6,430 nt of DNA, taken from positions 1-6,430 of the forward strand of contig CAKZZK010000182.1 in NCBI GenBank assembly GCA_937885235.1, given 5' to 3'. This stretch comes from an uncultured Treponema sp. (GTDB lineage Bacteria > Spirochaetota > Spirochaetia > Treponematales > Treponemataceae). Shown here one piece after another: positions 3,713-6,430 of this stretch. Numbering within the stretch: position 1 is the stretch's first letter; each line of letters opens with the position of its first letter. The notes below the pieces were generated by a model. The model ran no database searches. It was not told the DNA's origin and saw only the letters and a program-made list of their open reading frames with translations. A program made the position numbers and the translations under genes.

Positions 3713-6348
3713 ATAACAGACCAGCATTACAGCAGCTTATTGGCAGGCAGTTCCTCTACTTCGATGGGGGAACGGGCTCCGTATTGCAGGCGTGGGGCTT
3801 GCAGCCCGGGGAGCTGCCGGAACGGTGGAATATCACCCATCCCGACAAGATTGTAGAGCTGCATTATTCTTATTACCGTGCGGGTGCCAATATTGTCAAG
3901 ACAAATACCTTTGGCGCATTCAGCACGAAATTTTCTTCCGCAGCCAAAGAAGCTGCGGGTACGGCTCAGCGTGTGCTGGCGGCAGCTGAAAGTCTTGAAG
4001 CTGTCGTAAAAGCGGCGGTTTCAAATGCAAAGAAAGCACGTGACAGGGTGGAGCAGGAAGCGCTTTCCCCTGAAGAAATCCAGCGCCTCCGTGCTGCCGG
4101 CTTGCTGCCAGAAGGAATGCTCCCCAAAGACCGCCCGCATTATATTGCCCTTGATCTAGGTTCCTGCGGCAAACTCTTAAAGCCGATGGGCGACCTTGAC
4201 TTTGAGGAAGCCGTCTCTCTGTTTAAAGAAACGCTGCACATCGGCATTCCCTGCGGGGTGGATGCCGTGCTCATAGAGACGATGAATGACTGCTACGAGG
4301 CAAAGGCAGCGGTCATTGCCGCTAAGGAAGTGATGGAAGAGCTGCAATGCGAGCTTCCCATTTTTGTGACCACCGTCTATGATGAAACGGGCCGCTTGCT
4401 TACCGGAGCAGACCCTGAGACCATGGCGGCGATACTTGAAGGGCTTGGCGTAACGGCGTTTGGCATGAACTGCTCTCTTGGTCCCAAGCAGATGGCGCCT
4501 CTGGTTCCCCGCCTTACAGCGGTGGCAAGCGTGCCCGTTATCGTCAACCCCAACGCAGGACTTCCCCGCACGGAAAACGGCAGGACTGTCTATGATGTGG
4601 ATGCGGAAGAATTTGCCGCCATTATGGAAGAAATTGCGGGGCATGGGGCGGGCTTGCTCGGTGGCTGTTGCGGCACAAATCCCGAGTATATCTGCCGCAC
4701 GGTGAACCGTACCCAGAATCTGCCTTTTTCCCCCGTGAAGGATAAGGGGCTGTCCGTCATCTCCTCGTATACGCATACCGTCAGGCTCGGTGGCAGCAAT
4801 GCTCCCGTGCTCATCGGGGAGCGCATCAATCCGACCGGCAAGAAGAAGTTCAAGGAAGCGTTGCGCAAGGGGGACTTGCCCTACATCGTTGCTCAGGGGC
4901 TTGAGCAGGAAAAAAAAGGCGTGCATGTGCTCGACGTCAACGTAGGTCTGCCGGAAATAGATGAAAAGCAGATGATGCTTGCGGTGGAAGCGGAGCTGCA
5001 GGCGGTGACAGCCCTGCCGCTCCAGATAGATACATCCAGCCCCGCTGTCATGGAGGCTGCCCTGCGCCGTTATAATGGCAAGGCTCTCGTGAACTCTGTG
5101 AACGGCAAGCGCGAGCTTATGGAAGCGGTGTTCCCGCTCGTCAAAAAGTATGGCGGCGTGGTAGTCGCGCTGACCATAGACGAGGACGGCATCCCCGAAA
5201 CTTCCGGGGGGCGGCTTGCAATAGTCAAGAAGCTCTATGAAACGGCAGCGCGTTATGGCATAGCCAAAAAGGACATCATCATTGATCCGCTCGCCATGGC
5301 GGTGAGCTCTGACGATAAGGCTCCGCTTGCAACGCTGGAAACGGTTCGCGCCGTGCATGACAGGGGGGGCAATACGCTTTTGGGGATTTCCAATATCTCC
5401 TTTGGCTTGCCTGAGCGGGAGATTGTAACCGCGGCATTCTTCACCATGTCGCTGCAGAATGGGCTTTCCGCCGCCATCATGAATCCCAATTCCCTTGAAA
5501 TGATGAAGGCATATACCTGCTTCTGCTTGCTGAGCCAGCATGACCCGCAGTGCCTTTCCTACCTCGCCTTTGCCAAGGACTACGCGGAGCAGAAAGCTTC
5601 GCTTGCACCCGCACAGAGCGAGGCAGCATTGAAGCAGATTGCTTCGATTGCAGCCGCCGCGCTGGGAAATGCGCCGCTGCCCGCTGCTGTTGTGGATGTA
5701 AAAAAAAATGACTCGGCAGGAACAGAGTCTCCCCTGACGCAGGCGATCGTCAAGGGACTGAAAAGCGAGAGCGCCGCGCTTACCGGAGAGCTTATAAAAT
5801 CGACAGACCCTCTCGTAATCATCAATGACTACCTCATCCCCGCTCTGGACATCGTGGGCAAGGGCTTTGAGGCAAAGAAGGTCTACCTGCCCCAGCTGCT
5901 TATGAGCGCGGAGGCCGCAGCGAGCGCTTTTGCCGTCATCAAAGAGCAGCTTGCGGCAAGCGGCAAGGCAGGGCAGAGCAAGGGCACCGTCATCCTTGCC
6001 ACCGTCAAAGGCGACATCCACGATATTGGCAAGAACATTGTCAAGGTGCTGCTTGAAAACTATGATTTCACAGTGATTGACTTAGGCAAAGATGTGCCGC
6101 CGGAAGTGATTGTGGAACGCTGCATTGCAGAGCATGTGCGTCTTGTGGGGCTTTCCGCGCTTATGACCACCACTGTTCCCAGTATGGAAGAAACCATCCG
6201 TCAGCTGCACGAAAAAGCACCGTGGGCAAAGACCTGCGTCGGCGGTGCCGTGATGACGCAGGAATACGCGGATATGATTCACGCCGACTGCTACGCGAGG
6301 GACGCTATGGCGACCGTGAAGTATGCGCAGGAAGTCTTTGCGCAATAA
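3709..6348 (+). CDS. metH: cobalamin-dependent methionine synthase, short form without activation domain
   Basis: 5-methyltetrahydrofolate:homocysteine methyltransferase, 879 residues, cytoplasmic; makes methionine and regenerates tetrahydrofolate. The homocysteine module (about 15-325) starts with DGGTGS (19-24) and has the three zinc cysteines: C255 in MNCS, and C320/C321 in GGCCG. The pterin-binding module (about 350-625) shows LIGERINPTGKKKF (368-381), DVN (409-411), QIDTS (439-443) and IIIDPLAM (523-530). After an Ala-rich linker come the B12 cap helices (about 673-755) and the Rossmann-like B12 domain, with DIHDIG (769-774; H771 is the cobalt ligand), GLSALMTTT (814-822) and VGGAV (844-848). 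Protein ends there, so the AdoMet reactivation domain of the 1227-residue E. coli enzyme is absent, as in Thermotoga and many Bacillota. An extra segment of about 30 residues (111-144) interrupts the homocysteine module. The ATG overlaps the gltX stop (ATGA) without a clear Shine-Dalgarno, so translation is probably coupled. Confidence 0.96.
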   Translation: MNNRPALQQLIGRQFLYFDGGTGSVLQAWGLQPGELPERWNITHPDKIVELHYSYYRAGANIVKTNTFGAFSTKFSSAAKEAAGTAQRVLAAAESLEAVVKAAVSNAKKARDRVEQEALSPEEIQRLRAAGLLPEGMLPKDRPHYIALDLGSCGKLLKPMGDLDFEEAVSLFKETLHIGIPCGVDAVLIETMNDCYEAKAAVIAAKEVMEELQCELPIFVTTVYDETGRLLTGADPETMAAILEGLGVTAFGMNCSLGPKQMAPLVPRLTAVASVPVIVNPNAGLPRTENGRTVYDVDAEEFAAIMEEIAGHGAGLLGGCCGTNPEYICRTVNRTQNLPFSPVKDKGLSVISSYTHTVRLGGSNAPVLIGERINPTGKKKFKEALRKGDLPYIVAQGLEQEKKGVHVLDVNVGLPEIDEKQMMLAVEAELQAVTALPLQIDTSSPAVMEAALRRYNGKALVNSVNGKRELMEAVFPLVKKYGGVVVALTIDEDGIPETSGGRLAIVKKLYETAARYGIAKKDIIIDPLAMAVSSDDKAPLATLETVRAVHDRGGNTLLGISNISFGLPEREIVTAAFFTMSLQNGLSAAIMNPNSLEMMKAYTCFCLLSQHDPQCLSYLAFAKDYAEQKASLAPAQSEAALKQIASIAAAALGNAPLPAAVVDVKKNDSAGTESPLTQAIVKGLKSESAALTGELIKSTDPLVIINDYLIPALDIVGKGFEAKKVYLPQLLMSAEAAASAFAVIKEQLAASGKAGQSKGTVILATVKGDIHDIGKNIVKVLLENYDFTVIDLGKDVPPEVIVERCIAEHVRLVGLSALMTTTVPSMEETIRQLHEKAPWAKTCVGGAVMTQEYADMIHADCYARDAMATVKYAQEVFAQ

Positions 6349-6379
6349 TGCAGGTGCTGACTATGCGGAAATTTCTCTT
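6348..6379 (+). CDS. start of a truncated downstream ORF
   Basis: An ATG at 6348 overlaps the metH stop (TAATG), and its frame reads M-Q-V-L-T-M-R-K-F-L before native sequence ends at 6379. A second in-frame ATG is at 6363. An AGGAAG lies at about 6328-6333, rather far from the first ATG. It could be the next operon gene; a separate MetH reactivation protein would fit the biology but ten residues cannot show it. The apparent continuation past 6379 is adapter and must not be translated. Confidence 0.25.
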
Positions 6380-6430
6380 AGATCGGAAGAGCGTCGTGTA
6401 GGGAAAGAGTGTAGATCTCGGTGGTCGCCG
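6380..6430 (-). other. Illumina P5-side adapter contamination
   Basis: The final 51 bases begin AGATCGGAAGAGCGTCGTGT and contain AGATCTCGGTGGTCGCCG at the end. From memory this is a base-for-base match to the reverse complement of the Illumina universal adapter, stopping seven bases short of its full length. It is sequencing-library DNA left on the contig end, not part of the genome. Confidence 0.98.

Noticed and set aside
4177..6021. Long minus-strand ORF (614 codons) opposite metH
   Set aside because: It is antisense to an unambiguous metH, has no recognisable domain, and shows low-complexity His/Arg/Gly/Leu-rich composition typical of the complement of GC-rich coding sequence.
6363..6430. 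Coding continuation past metH to the end of the window
   Set aside because: From 6380 the sequence is Illumina adapter, so translation there is meaningless.
1..6430. CRISPR arrays, tRNA/rRNA genes, insertion sequences, attachment sites
   Set aside because: I saw no regularly spaced repeats, no tRNA-like cloverleaf, no transposase motifs and no flanking direct repeats.

Overview
The window looks like a short metagenome-assembled contig from a fairly GC-rich bacterium, most likely of the Bacillota. A Negativicutes member (Selenomonas/Mitsuokella-like) is my best guess. That rests on the style of the GluRS and the short methionine synthase, on the AAA-ATPase-like/PD-(D/E)XK gene type, and on sampled GC of about 52-68% in the main genes. 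It is inference, not proof. The last 51 bases (6380-6430) are not biological: they match the reverse complement of the Illumina universal (P5-side) adapter, so native sequence stops at 6379.

Layout. Positions 1-403 are AT-richer (about 41% GC by count). They hold the remains of a toxin-antitoxin-like pair: a PIN-domain toxin gene, cut off by the window edge and apparently deleted at its C-terminal end, running in frame into a small (63 aa) antitoxin-like ORF with its own Shine-Dalgarno. Converging on it, with an 11-bp gap, is a minus-strand gene (415-1995) for an AAA-ATPase-like/PD-(D/E)XK nuclease-fold protein of the DUF1703 type. A 142-bp divergent intergenic region (1996-2137) carries two back-to-back sigma-70-type promoters. 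The leftward one places the ATPase start codon about where transcription should begin, suggesting a leaderless mRNA. The rightward one drives gltX after a UTR of about 36 nt.

The right two thirds are a housekeeping operon: gltX (glutamyl-tRNA synthetase, 2138-3712), then metH (cobalamin-dependent methionine synthase, 3709-6348), with overlapping stop and start codons (ATGA). MetH has the homocysteine, folate/pterin and B12-binding modules but lacks the C-terminal AdoMet reactivation domain, so a separate reactivation protein is expected elsewhere. A further ORF appears to begin in a TAATG overlap at 6348 but is lost at the adapter.

How the parts work together: gltX charges tRNA-Glu and metH makes methionine from homocysteine; they look transcriptionally and translationally coupled, with no room for a riboswitch or T-box before gltX. 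The left side is accessory DNA next to this core operon. I found no convincing new multi-gene system. The most interesting items are the decayed toxin-antitoxin fusion, the probable leaderless ATPase gene, the A-tract in the MetH inter-module linker, and the adapter at the contig end.
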